NCBI GenBank assembly: GCA_963803775.1
Contig: CAWDNS010000004.1
Span: forward strand, 62,001-126,000
DNA length: 64,000 nucleotides
From: JABCZH01 sp963803775
Lineage (GTDB): Bacteria; Acidobacteriota; Terriglobia; Terriglobales; Acidobacteriaceae
Reading direction: 5' to 3'
The notes beneath the pieces are model-generated. The model did no database searches. It worked only from the letters and a program-made list of their open reading frames with translations, and was not told the origin of the DNA. Position numbers and translations under genes: made by a program. This document shows, piece after piece, positions 53,686-62,147 of this stretch (positions within the stretch are counted from its first letter, which is position 1; every line of letters starts with the position of its first letter).

Positions 53686-54720
53686 CTATGATCCGTCGGT
53701 ATTGTCGCTGCTGCTTTGGTGAGGATCGGGTTCGCTCCAATCGGCGGTCTGACGGGAGACCTCGAATTCAGGCGCGTCCGAAGCAGCGATTCCGGATTGA
53801 GCGCCGGCCGCGGCCGCTTTCGCTTTCTCTGACGGCTTGTTTCCCTTCTGGTTCTTTTCCAGAGCATGATCGATCACGTTGCGCAGGTCAACCAACATGC
53901 GCAGGGGCTGCCCGGAAGAATACTCGGCGTGAAACATCACCTTCCACGATTGGCAGATCATGCGCAAGCGTGCGATCGGCTCTTCCGCGGAGAATTGCGC
54001 GCGGCGGCAGTCGAGGGTTGCGACGCCACTGGCTTCCAATTCGCGCAGGCCGTCGGAAATAGCGTTCAGGTCGCCATGCATCAGGCGGAAGAACACACGC
54101 CGCATTAAGAAACTGAAGCGGGTAAACGAGACCATTGCCGCGGGAGTGTAATAGTTCTCCTGCGAAGAAGTTTTGAGTTTGCGGCTTTTTTCCAGAACCT
54201 TGCTGCTGAGCAGTTCGCTCAGGGTCTTACTGGCATTGGCTTCGGTCATCAGATCGGAGAGTGGACTCAGCCAGTCTGGCAGGGTTAAGTCGGCGGTTCC
54301 CAGCACTGGCTCCAGGGTTTGGGCCACGTACTGGACATCGACATCGGCATCTTCCAGACGCGAGGGCGCGGCCAGCGAAAAATACTGCACCAACAAGAAA
54401 TCGACTTTGTCGCGGTCAGTGTCGGAGTGTTGAGGCTTGCGCAAGTGATGTTGCAGGAGATTCCGCAGAGCATCTTCGCCGGCGAGGGCGCTGGTCTGCA
54501 AGAACTGACGGAGTTGATAGACCTGGATGCGCTGATCCATGTCGAGAAACCATTGCCGCGCCTGTTCCACGGATTCCTGGGGCGGCGTGCTGTTACCGGA
54601 TTCGAGATCATTGCAAGCGGGGAGTTCGATGACGAATTCCCGGCCCAACGCCGCATACAAAGGATAGAGCGCAAGCGCGTCTTTCCACTCGGTGGCGAGA
54701 TCATTCACAGGTGATGTCAT
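53686..54720 (-). CDS. hypothetical protein, 344 aa
   Basis: 344 residues, helical and soluble, with a low-complexity C-terminal tail (about 285-344). Contains no motif I recognise. Overlaps the 54717 gene by 4 nt (ATGA) and lies 66 bp before the receiver/HisKA gene, so the three form an operon; a joint signalling role is inferred. Confidence 0.65.
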   Translation of the reverse strand: MTSPVNDLATEWKDALALYPLYAALGREFVIELPACNDLESGNSTPPQESVEQARQWFLDMDQRIQVYQLRQFLQTSALAGEDALRNLLQHHLRKPQHSDTDRDKVDFLLVQYFSLAAPSRLEDADVDVQYVAQTLEPVLGTADLTLPDWLSPLSDLMTEANASKTLSELLSSKVLEKSRKLKTSSQENYYTPAAMVSFTRFSFLMRRVFFRLMHGDLNAISDGLRELEASGVATLDCRRAQFSAEEPIARLRMICQSWKVMFHAEYSSGQPLRMLVDLRNVIDHALEKNQKGNKPSEKAKAAAAGAQSGIAASDAPEFEVSRQTADWSEPDPHQSSSDNTDGS

Positions 54721-55064
54721 GGTTTCACGATCCAGTTGGCAACTTCCCGGGTGAAGCGAGCGGCAACCGCCCGGTGTCCTCCGTTACATTGCAGTGCAAC
54801 CACACAGGCCTCGGTGTCGAGGGAACCGTCAGAGTTGCGTAAGCGCAGCTTGTCGGCGAACTCGAGCGGCAGAGTCGAAGCAAACAACACTTCCTGCGGC
54901 GTACCGAATTCAATGATTGTGCTTTCGCTGGTGGTGGTGGTGGCATCGCCGAGGCGAGTGAGGCGTACGGGAATCCGCACAGGCGTGGCATTGGGAAAGA
55001 ACTTGGCCAGCTTGTTGGTGGAGCTTTCGCGAGTTAGAGCGGCGGCTATGGCTGGTCTGGACAC
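54717..55064 (-). CDS. PilZ-like or related small beta-rich protein
   Basis: 115 residues, beta-rich, with VRIPVRLTRLGDATTTTSES and CVVALQCNGGHRAVAARFTR. Pattern partly resembles PilZ (RxPVxL) but the second motif is missing. First gene of the operon with 53686. The 225 bp upstream hold no gene. Confidence 0.55.
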   Translation of the reverse strand: MSRPAIAAALTRESSTNKLAKFFPNATPVRIPVRLTRLGDATTTTSESTIIEFGTPQEVLFASTLPLEFADKLRLRNSDGSLDTEACVVALQCNGGHRAVAARFTREVANWIVKP

Positions 55065-55289
55065 GGTTCCCCCAGAAATGCCAATGCAGGCCGGGGTTCC
55101 CGAGTCTGCCGGTTAGCGTGGACTCAAGGACCCGGACCGCATCGCAGACAAGGAGAGTGCACGAGTGGAGCCAAAGGGGGGTCTTTGCGGTTTGAGGCTA
55201 AGTGTAGAGTTGACAAAGAGATGGGATGGAGTTCTATTTCGGGCCGACGGCAGTCTCGGAGAGTTGGCGTCTCACATTGATATGACGTC

Positions 55290-55712
55290 TCAGGGTTGTT
55301 TCACTGCGTCCCCCTTGCTCCAAGCTCTAACTCCGTCAACGTGATCTATGTATCCGTTCACGTAGTCTGCTAAGGGGCCGTGTGGGGGAGCGTGGTAGGT
55401 TCCGTTGAAAATCACATATTGACCTTTGTGTTTCTCGTATATCTCGAGCTCGGCGTGAAGGTCAATCGAGTTCGAGATAATGAAGTTGCGACCGTCGGAT
55501 TCAGTCACATAAATTCCGAAGGATTGGTCCAGCCCGTTGTTGTCCAGGTATCCAGCAACCCGCACGCGGCGGCCATCGAAGAGCTTAGGGTTCGCTATTA
55601 AGCGAATCAAGCTTACGGGGAACGGGTGATGGTCATTCCGATCCTGGGCCGAAATCGAACCCGCCAGACTAACTGAACAGATCAAGGTGGCAACGACCAT
55701 TCTAAAACTCAC
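55290..55712 (-). CDS. hypothetical secreted protein
   Basis: 140 residues from the GTG at 55712, with GGGGAGA 8 nt upstream; the open frame runs further into the regulator gene. Signal peptide (MSFRMVVATLICSVSLAGSI). Mature part has DGRRVRVAGYLDNNG, resembling OB-type beta structure. Function unknown. Confidence 0.6.
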   Translation of the reverse strand: MSFRMVVATLICSVSLAGSISAQDRNDHHPFPVSLIRLIANPKLFDGRRVRVAGYLDNNGLDQSFGIYVTESDGRNFIISNSIDLHAELEIYEKHKGQYVIFNGTYHAPPHGPLADYVNGYIDHVDGVRAWSKGDAVKQP

Positions 55713-55752
55713 GAAATATCTCCCCTCAGAAGCACTCGCCATTTGTGGTGGT

Positions 55753-57162
55753 CTACTGCAACACCGAGCTACCCGTCGGCAGTTCGTGTCTGCCACCGAT
55801 GTTGTAGCGCTTGAGCTTGCGGTAGAGAGTGGCGCGGCTTATGCCGAGCATCTTGCCGGCCATGACCTTGTCGCCTTTCACCTGTTCGAATACGCGTTCG
55901 ATGGTGGCGCGTTCGATGTCTTCGAGATCGTTGGAGGATAATCCAGCGGTGTTGGGTATCCCGCTGGTTTCCTGCATGGGAGAAGCCGAAGCGATGGTCG
56001 GCGGGAGGTCGCCGATATCGATGGTCCGCGAATCCCCCAGGGCCACCGCGCGTTCGACGCAGTTTTCCAGCTCGCGAACGTTTCCCGGCCAGTCATATTG
56101 CAGCAGGCATTTCATGGCCGAATTGGTGACCTGCATGGCACTGCCGCCGGCGTAGCGATCCAGAAACCAATGCACCAGCATGGGAATATCGGAGCGGCGT
56201 TCGCGCAGCGACGGCAGATGCACGGTGACAACGTTCAGCCGGAAATAGAGATCCTTCCGGAAAGTGCCATTGCGGTATTCCGCTTCCAGGTCGCGGTTGG
56301 TGGCGGCGATCACGCGAACGTCGACTTTGATTCGCTGATTGCTGCCGACGGGACGAACCTCTTTCTCCTGCAAGACTCGCAGCAGCTTGGCCTGCATCTC
56401 AAGCGGCAGTTCGCCGATCTCGTCGAGAAAAATCGTTCCTCCGCTCGCTGACTGGAAAAGGCCAGTCTTTGATCTCAGAGCGCCGGTGAATGCTCCTTTT
56501 TCGTAGCCAAACAATTCGCTTTCGATGAGGGTCGGAACCAAAGATCCGCAATCCACGGCGACGAACGGCCGATTGGCGAAGGAGCCGCGGAAATGAATCG
56601 CGCGCGCCACTAATTCTTTGCCGGTGCCGCTTTCGCCGGCGATCAACACCGGAGTGCGAGTGTCTTTCAGCCGCGAGACCACGCGCAAGACGTCTTGAAT
56701 CTTACTCGAAGAGCCGACGATGCCGTGGAGGTCGGTTTCCGTATCCACGCGCTCGCGCAGAAACTGATTTTCTTCCACCAGGCGTACTTTCTCGGCCATG
56801 CGGCGAAGGAAAAGGCGCAGTTCTTCCAGCGGCGAAAAGGGTTTCCCGATGTAATCGTAAGCGCCGAGTTTCATGGCCTGGACGGCGGTCTCGACCGATC
56901 CATGGCCAGTCATCACCGCGACCTCGGCGCGCGGAAGCAGTTTTTTCACTCTTTCCAGAAACTCGATGCCAGACATATTTGGCATGACCATATCGGTCAG
57001 CACCATGTGGGCGGGTTGCTCTTCGAGCAGAGCGAGCGCGGTCTCACCACTGTTGGCCTCCAGGCAGGTGAACCCGAGGGCTTCGCCGACGGTCATGCAA
57101 AGTTTGCGGATGCTCTGTTCGTCATCCACGATCAAGAGCCGGATTCGCAGGTCTTCGCTCAC
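55753..57162 (-). CDS. NtrC-family sigma-54-dependent response regulator
   Basis: 469 residues from the GTG at 57162, overlapping the preceding gene (GTGA). Receiver (LLIVDDEQSI, phospho-acceptor in VLTDMVMPN, GKPF), AAA+ domain with Walker A GESGTGKE, the sigma-54-contacting ESELFGYEKGAFTGA loop and LDEIGELP, then a Fis-type HTH (KVMAGKMLGISRATLYRKLK). Activates sigma-54 promoters when phosphorylated, most likely by the overlapping kinase. A good sigma-54 promoter lies nearby at 61678. Confidence 0.93.
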   Translation of the reverse strand: MSEDLRIRLLIVDDEQSIRKLCMTVGEALGFTCLEANSGETALALLEEQPAHMVLTDMVMPNMSGIEFLERVKKLLPRAEVAVMTGHGSVETAVQAMKLGAYDYIGKPFSPLEELRLFLRRMAEKVRLVEENQFLRERVDTETDLHGIVGSSSKIQDVLRVVSRLKDTRTPVLIAGESGTGKELVARAIHFRGSFANRPFVAVDCGSLVPTLIESELFGYEKGAFTGALRSKTGLFQSASGGTIFLDEIGELPLEMQAKLLRVLQEKEVRPVGSNQRIKVDVRVIAATNRDLEAEYRNGTFRKDLYFRLNVVTVHLPSLRERRSDIPMLVHWFLDRYAGGSAMQVTNSAMKCLLQYDWPGNVRELENCVERAVALGDSRTIDIGDLPPTIASASPMQETSGIPNTAGLSSNDLEDIERATIERVFEQVKGDKVMAGKMLGISRATLYRKLKRYNIGGRHELPTGSSVLQ

Positions 57163-57560
57163 GGCGCCTTCCCCATTGTCTTTTCCACGACTGAAATGAA
57201 TTGCTGGACACGAAACGGTTTCTCCACGCAGGGTGCGCCTGTCTTGCGGAGTGTGGCTACCGTGTCTTCGTTGGCAATATCTCCGGTGATGAAAACAATC
57301 CGGTGGGCGAGTTCGGGACAATTTCCGGCTAACCAGGCATGGACATCGGCTCCGTCCACTCCGCCAGGCGTGCGCATGTCGGAAACCACGCCGAGGAATT
57401 TCTCCGAGGCCAGCAAGCGCAAGCCTTCGGCGCCGGACTCGGTGCAGACCACGCTGTAGCCGCTACGCTCCAACGCGGCGCGGACGTAGGCCATCACCGC
57501 AGGCTCATCTTCAATGAGCAACACAGGCAAAAAATCTGGCTTCATTGCAGGCATACTCAT
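57159..57560 (-). CDS. single-domain response regulator
   Basis: 133 residues. Receiver with acidic pair (LLIEDEPAV), phospho-acceptor Asp in VVSDMRTPGG, Thr in FITGD and Lys in VEKPF. No output domain. Overlaps both neighbours by 4 nt, so all three genes are translationally coupled. Could shuttle phosphate or compete for the kinase. Confidence 0.9.
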   Translation of the reverse strand: MSMPAMKPDFLPVLLIEDEPAVMAYVRAALERSGYSVVCTESGAEGLRLLASEKFLGVVSDMRTPGGVDGADVHAWLAGNCPELAHRIVFITGDIANEDTVATLRKTGAPCVEKPFRVQQFISVVEKTMGKAP

Positions 57561-60500
57561 GACCGGGCCACCCCCGAAATCACGCCAATCGCGAGGGCTG
57601 GCAAACGCACCGTGAACGTCGCACCCTCACCATCGGGATTGTTTTGACAAGCAATTTCGCCTCCGTGTTCATGCACGATGCCATAGCAGATGCTCAGGCC
57701 GAGGCCCGTGCCTTTGCCCACGTCTTTCGTGGTGAAGAAGGGATCAAAGATGCGTTCGGGGGATGAGATGCCCTGGCCGTTGTCACGGAAGGTGGCTTCC
57801 ACCATGTTGCCGCAATTGGTGGTTGCGATCTCGACCCGTGGCGGACGCCCGGTGTCGCGCATGGCGTCGTAAGCATTGTTAAGAATGTTCAGAAACACCT
57901 GCTGGAGCTGATGGGAATCGCCGATTACCTGTTGAAGATTCTCGTCGAGATGCTCGATGACCTCCGCACCGCGGCTGCGGAAGTCGTAGGCGCGCAACTG
58001 CACGGTGCGATGGAGAATGGCATTGAGCTGGACCGGGTTCTTTTGTGGCGGCATTTGGCGCGCAAAGCTCAGCAGGTTCTGCACAATCTGTTTGGTGCGT
58101 TGCGCCTCCTGCAGGATCACCCGCAGGTCTTTGCGCGCGGTTTCGGGCATTTCCGGATTTTCCAGCAGTAGGTCGGCGAAGCCGAGAATCGCAGTCAGGG
58201 GATTGTTGACTTCGTGGGCGACGCCTGAAACTAACTGGCCCACCGCTGCCATTTTTTCCGCATGAATCAGCTTGGCCTGGAGAGTGGCTGCGTCGGTGAT
58301 GTCACTCATGACTACCACAATGCTGGTGACGGTTTCACGCTCATCACGCATGGGACTGAGATTCACTGAAAATCGTCCCACGTCCTGGCCGCGGACGATC
58401 TGCAGTTCAAGATTGTCCACCTGCGACCCGATTCGGGTGGTGGCAAAAGCCTCAGCCAGCGCCTGCCGCCTTTGCGGTGCGATTAAGTCTTCCAGTGGCC
58501 GCCCCAGAAGCTGGTGCTGCTGGTATCCCATTTCGTACCAACGCCGGTTGGCATAGCTGATGAGACCGCTGGTATCCACCACCAGGATCAGGCTCTGGGT
58601 GTGGTTCAGTATCTTTCCGGAAAAGTCGCGTTCACGATGCAGTTCCGATTGAAAGGTCTTGAGGCCGCTGATATCAAGCATGACGCCGCGATATTGCACG
58701 GTGCGGCGTTGGGCGTCGCGGACTGCGAAGGCATTCACCAGAACATGCACCGGTGCTCCGTCCGGGCGGCGCAGGGTTTGCTCCTGGTTGCGAGCTGCGC
58801 CGTGCTGCTGCATCTGGCGCGTGAACTCTTCGTACTGTTCGGCTGAGAAACACACCTGGGAGCGAATGTCCGCTTGCAAAAGCTCTTCGCGGCTGGTGTA
58901 CCCGAGCATTCGTACCAGCGCGTCATTGACTTCAACAAATCGTCCTTCGGGAGTAGCGAAGAACACGCCTTCCTGAATGTTATCGAACAATTCGCGGTAA
59001 CGACGCTCGGCTTCGCGGCGGTCGGTGATGTCCTTGAGGACGTGAATGATTTGCAGGCCTTCGCTATTGGCGCTGTGGACCCGGGAAGTGGAGACAATGT
59101 AAGTGCGGTCGAGCACCGGGAGCACGTATTCGTCCGGGCCTGCGTCGTTCATGGAAGAACGGCAGAAGGGGCAGGAATGCGCCGGGGTTTCATCGTCGGT
59201 GACCATCAACCCACACATGCTGACGCCGATCAGTTCCTGGGGCTGAACTCCGATGAAGTCGGCCAGCGACCGGTTCACGCGCAAGACTTTGTCCGATTGG
59301 TCGTGGGCCACGATGAAGTCGGTGATGGCATCGAAGATTTCGATCCAATGGCGGTTGGCCTGGTGCATCCGAGTAAACAGCCGGGCATTTTCCAGGGCAA
59401 TGGATGCGTGCGCCGCAACCGCTTGCAGCAATTGCTGGTCGCTGCGCTCCAAAGGCTTTTGCCTGTTGGCCAGGCACAGCACTCCAACCAGTTCTCCGGA
59501 AGACCCCTGGAGGCGGATGAGGCTGCAATCGTTCCAGCCAAGCGCGGAACTGGTTTCGCTGCCGAGAAGGTCAGCAGCGCTGCCACACACAACTGCCTCA
59601 GGGCTGATGGCCAGAGTGTGCGCGAGGCCGCCTTCCAAGCGATGCAGGAGAGAATCCTGGCGGTTGTTGGAGACAGACGTTCCATGCAGCGCCACGATTT
59701 CCAATCCCTGATTTTGCTTCACTGCCAAGGCGGCCATGGGAGCTTCCATCAAATCAGCGGCACGGGTGACGAAGCTTCTGGCAAACTCGGGAAGCTGTAG
59801 CTGAGAGTTCAACTCAAGCGCCAGCCCCATCAGAGACTCGGCGCGACGGCGGTGCTGCTCCGACAAGTGAAGATTGCGAGTGGACTCCAGCGCGACCGCG
59901 ACTTGTGCCGCCAGAACCCTGGCGGAACGAATATCCGACTGCGAAATTCCGGTGCGATCGAGGCGATCGAGCACTCCGAACATTCCCAGCACTTCGCCGT
60001 GTGTGTCAAGTAAAGGCACGGTCAAGACTTGTTTGACATTGAACTTGGCTAAGGCCTCACGATTGGCCCCTGGAACCTGAGTCGCGTCGTCAGACCAGAA
60101 GACCTCGCGATTAAACAGAGCGCGGGTAGTGGGCCCTTCCGGCAGGACCATATCCAGGCGTTCAGTTCTTCCGCTCTCTGCTCCCCAGTGAACCCGAAAT
60201 ACGCCGTCTTCGAGCAGACCAAGGAATGCGCGGTCGAAGCCGAGAAGACCCGCGGCGCGTAATGCGAAACGTTGCATGAACTGGTCAAGATCGCCGATCG
60301 ATCCCAACTCCGACGAAATGTCGAGCAGTTGTTGCAACTCCTGGGCCTGCGCCCGGGCGGTTCCGCAGAGTTCCGCGTTGGCGATGGCGACCGCACCAAA
60401 GCCCGCAACCGCCGCCAGTAAAGACTTTTCTTCCAGGCGGAATGGACCTTGCTGTCGTGGATAAACGAGAACAGCACCCTGAGCGCGGGAAGTACGAATG

Positions 60501-61393
60501 GGAGCCGCCAGCAGCATACCGGCTGGAACCAACTCGCCAAGAGCGTGGGTGTAAGGGTCAATGGCCACGGCAATCACTTCGCCAACGGCGAGTGCTCGCG
60601 CGGTGAGATCGGCAGCAAATTGCAAGCCTTTGCGGTCGTAACGAGAGCGCACGGAAGCTGCCAATTGCGGAGATTCCGCCGCCACGGCGTGCAACTGCAC
60701 CGTGGTTCCCTGCCGCAAGAGGATGCAAACCAGACGGGTGTTCAGCAGCATCCGCAAATGGGCCGCGACTGACTCAGACACCGTCGAGGTATCGGGCATG
60801 GCGTGCACGGCTTGCGCAACTTCGGTCAGAATCTCCGCCCGGCGATGCTCCTCGCGGGAGAGCTTGGTCAGACGGTTGGCCTCGAGCAGACTACCCAGTT
60901 GGCCGGCCAGAATGGTGGCCTTCATAGCCATGTCATCGTGAAAGAAATCGGGGTCCGAAGCACTCAGAAAGACGGCCGCGCCGATCACCTCGTTGGCTAC
61001 CACCAGCGGCGCCGCCATCAGAGACTTGGCGTGGAATTCGCTGGCCATGGGATAGCGGTTGGGATCCACACGATTCACATAAACGGTTCTGCGTTGCCGG
61101 ACGGCCTCGACGGCAACGGCGCTGTCGCGAGCCTTTAAGCGCTGGCCGCGAAAATTCTCCGCCAACAAACCATCTGCTTCGGCAGCGACCAACTCATCCG
61201 GCGGACTCACACGCCAGAAATATGTGCCATCTACCTGAAAGAATTCTCGGGTGGTGCGGCAGAACATTTGAATCACGGAACCGGAAGGGGTGCCGTCCGC
61301 CATTGCCTCGGAGAATTGCAATAGCAATCTTTGAAAGGCCTCCTCACCATGATGAAGTGGCGCCTCGGTTGGTGTGAAATGGCCAGTTTGCAT
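57557..61393 (-). CDS. multi-GAF, multi-PAS sensor histidine kinase
   Basis: 1278 residues from the ATG at 61393 (TTG at 61411 possible). Roughly four GAF-type domains (about 25-185, 190-335, 350-500, 515-660), three PAS-type domains (about 675-1040), HisKA with HEVNNPLTAILGF and an HATPase (N box LNILNNAYDAM; DNGQGIS; FFTTKDVGKGTGLGLSI). No membrane helix, so it senses in the cytoplasm. The second PAS-linked region has SCPFCRSSMN, a Cys pair that might bind a metal. Feeds the two coupled response regulators. Confidence 0.9.
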   Translation of the reverse strand: MQTGHFTPTEAPLHHGEEAFQRLLLQFSEAMADGTPSGSVIQMFCRTTREFFQVDGTYFWRVSPPDELVAAEADGLLAENFRGQRLKARDSAVAVEAVRQRRTVYVNRVDPNRYPMASEFHAKSLMAAPLVVANEVIGAAVFLSASDPDFFHDDMAMKATILAGQLGSLLEANRLTKLSREEHRRAEILTEVAQAVHAMPDTSTVSESVAAHLRMLLNTRLVCILLRQGTTVQLHAVAAESPQLAASVRSRYDRKGLQFAADLTARALAVGEVIAVAIDPYTHALGELVPAGMLLAAPIRTSRAQGAVLVYPRQQGPFRLEEKSLLAAVAGFGAVAIANAELCGTARAQAQELQQLLDISSELGSIGDLDQFMQRFALRAAGLLGFDRAFLGLLEDGVFRVHWGAESGRTERLDMVLPEGPTTRALFNREVFWSDDATQVPGANREALAKFNVKQVLTVPLLDTHGEVLGMFGVLDRLDRTGISQSDIRSARVLAAQVAVALESTRNLHLSEQHRRRAESLMGLALELNSQLQLPEFARSFVTRAADLMEAPMAALAVKQNQGLEIVALHGTSVSNNRQDSLLHRLEGGLAHTLAISPEAVVCGSAADLLGSETSSALGWNDCSLIRLQGSSGELVGVLCLANRQKPLERSDQQLLQAVAAHASIALENARLFTRMHQANRHWIEIFDAITDFIVAHDQSDKVLRVNRSLADFIGVQPQELIGVSMCGLMVTDDETPAHSCPFCRSSMNDAGPDEYVLPVLDRTYIVSTSRVHSANSEGLQIIHVLKDITDRREAERRYRELFDNIQEGVFFATPEGRFVEVNDALVRMLGYTSREELLQADIRSQVCFSAEQYEEFTRQMQQHGAARNQEQTLRRPDGAPVHVLVNAFAVRDAQRRTVQYRGVMLDISGLKTFQSELHRERDFSGKILNHTQSLILVVDTSGLISYANRRWYEMGYQQHQLLGRPLEDLIAPQRRQALAEAFATTRIGSQVDNLELQIVRGQDVGRFSVNLSPMRDERETVTSIVVVMSDITDAATLQAKLIHAEKMAAVGQLVSGVAHEVNNPLTAILGFADLLLENPEMPETARKDLRVILQEAQRTKQIVQNLLSFARQMPPQKNPVQLNAILHRTVQLRAYDFRSRGAEVIEHLDENLQQVIGDSHQLQQVFLNILNNAYDAMRDTGRPPRVEIATTNCGNMVEATFRDNGQGISSPERIFDPFFTTKDVGKGTGLGLSICYGIVHEHGGEIACQNNPDGEGATFTVRLPALAIGVISGVARS

Positions 61394-61677
61394 AGTAGGC
61401 AACGATGCCAACTACAAGTAATTGAATATAATGGAAAAGTAGTCCACAATCTCAATTTGAGTCAAGATTATTAGGGATGGGAGTGCCCAATTGTGAACCT
61501 CGACTGGAAAAGTCCCTGCTTCACCCATATTCTTCGTCTCACTGTGAGAGTGAGCGCCTCGGCTGAGACGATAATCTCTTGAAGGCGAACCCGTCGGCTG
61601 CTAATCTAATCCTCCTAAGTAATTGATATTTATTGCTATTAGGCCGCTATCCTCTTGTAACCCCCTGAGCTGCAAGG
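61394..61677. other. AT-rich divergent regulatory region
   Basis: 284 bp between the kinase and the TonB-domain gene, more AT-rich than its surroundings (TTGAATATAATGGAAAAG near 61422). Contains no credible ORF; should hold the kinase promoter. Confidence 0.45.
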
Positions 61678-61694
61678 TTGGCAGAGACATTGCA
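61678..61694 (+). promoter_or_regulatory. sigma-54 (-24/-12) promoter
   Basis: TTGGCAGAGACATTGCA has the invariant GG and GC exactly 10 bp apart and matches TGGCA...TTGCA. A start site about 12 bp after the GC would lie at about 61705, upstream of the GTG at 61732. The nearby NtrC-type regulator is a natural activator. Confidence 0.65.
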
Positions 61695-61731
61695 CCTGAA
61701 GTTACGACCAGATGTGTCTGGCGGAGAGGCC

Positions 61732-62097
61732 GTGCGCTTCCAAGAGCCTAAAAGGAGACTGATTACAGTCCTGGCATTGTGGGCGTTCTTTGTCGCGGCA
61801 GGAGCAATTATCCCCTGGCGCGCTTTCGCTCAAGCGGAAGTAGCACGGAAAGTGAAAACCAGGGTCTCTCCGAGCTACCCCGACCTGGTGCGCCGTTTGA
61901 GCATCCGCGGCACGGTGAAGGTGGTTGTAGTGGTTTCCCCCAACGGTGACCCGAAAGACGTCAGGGTGGTGGACGGAAATCCAGTTCTGGTGAATGCAGC
62001 ACTGGACGCGGTGAAGAAATGGAAGTTTGAACCGGCGCAGGACGAGAGCACTGTGACGCTGGAATTCGATTTCCAGCCTAAACGTCCGGCGGAGTGA
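61732..62097 (+). CDS. short TonB C-terminal domain protein
   Basis: 121 residues from the GTG at 61732, with GGAGAGG upstream; the longer frame to 61678 would overlap the promoter. An N-terminal membrane anchor/signal (LITVLALWAFFVAAGAII) is followed by a TonB-C domain (VSPSYPDLVRRLSIRGTVKV ... ALDAVKKWKFEPA). 50 bp before a chemotaxis receptor, so probably in its operon. Confidence 0.8.
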   Translation: MRFQEPKRRLITVLALWAFFVAAGAIIPWRAFAQAEVARKVKTRVSPSYPDLVRRLSIRGTVKVVVVVSPNGDPKDVRVVDGNPVLVNAALDAVKKWKFEPAQDESTVTLEFDFQPKRPAE

Positions 62098-62147
62098 GCC
62101 ACACCCCACGGCACGAGGCGAACCTGCAATTTAGGGGAGGAATAGCG

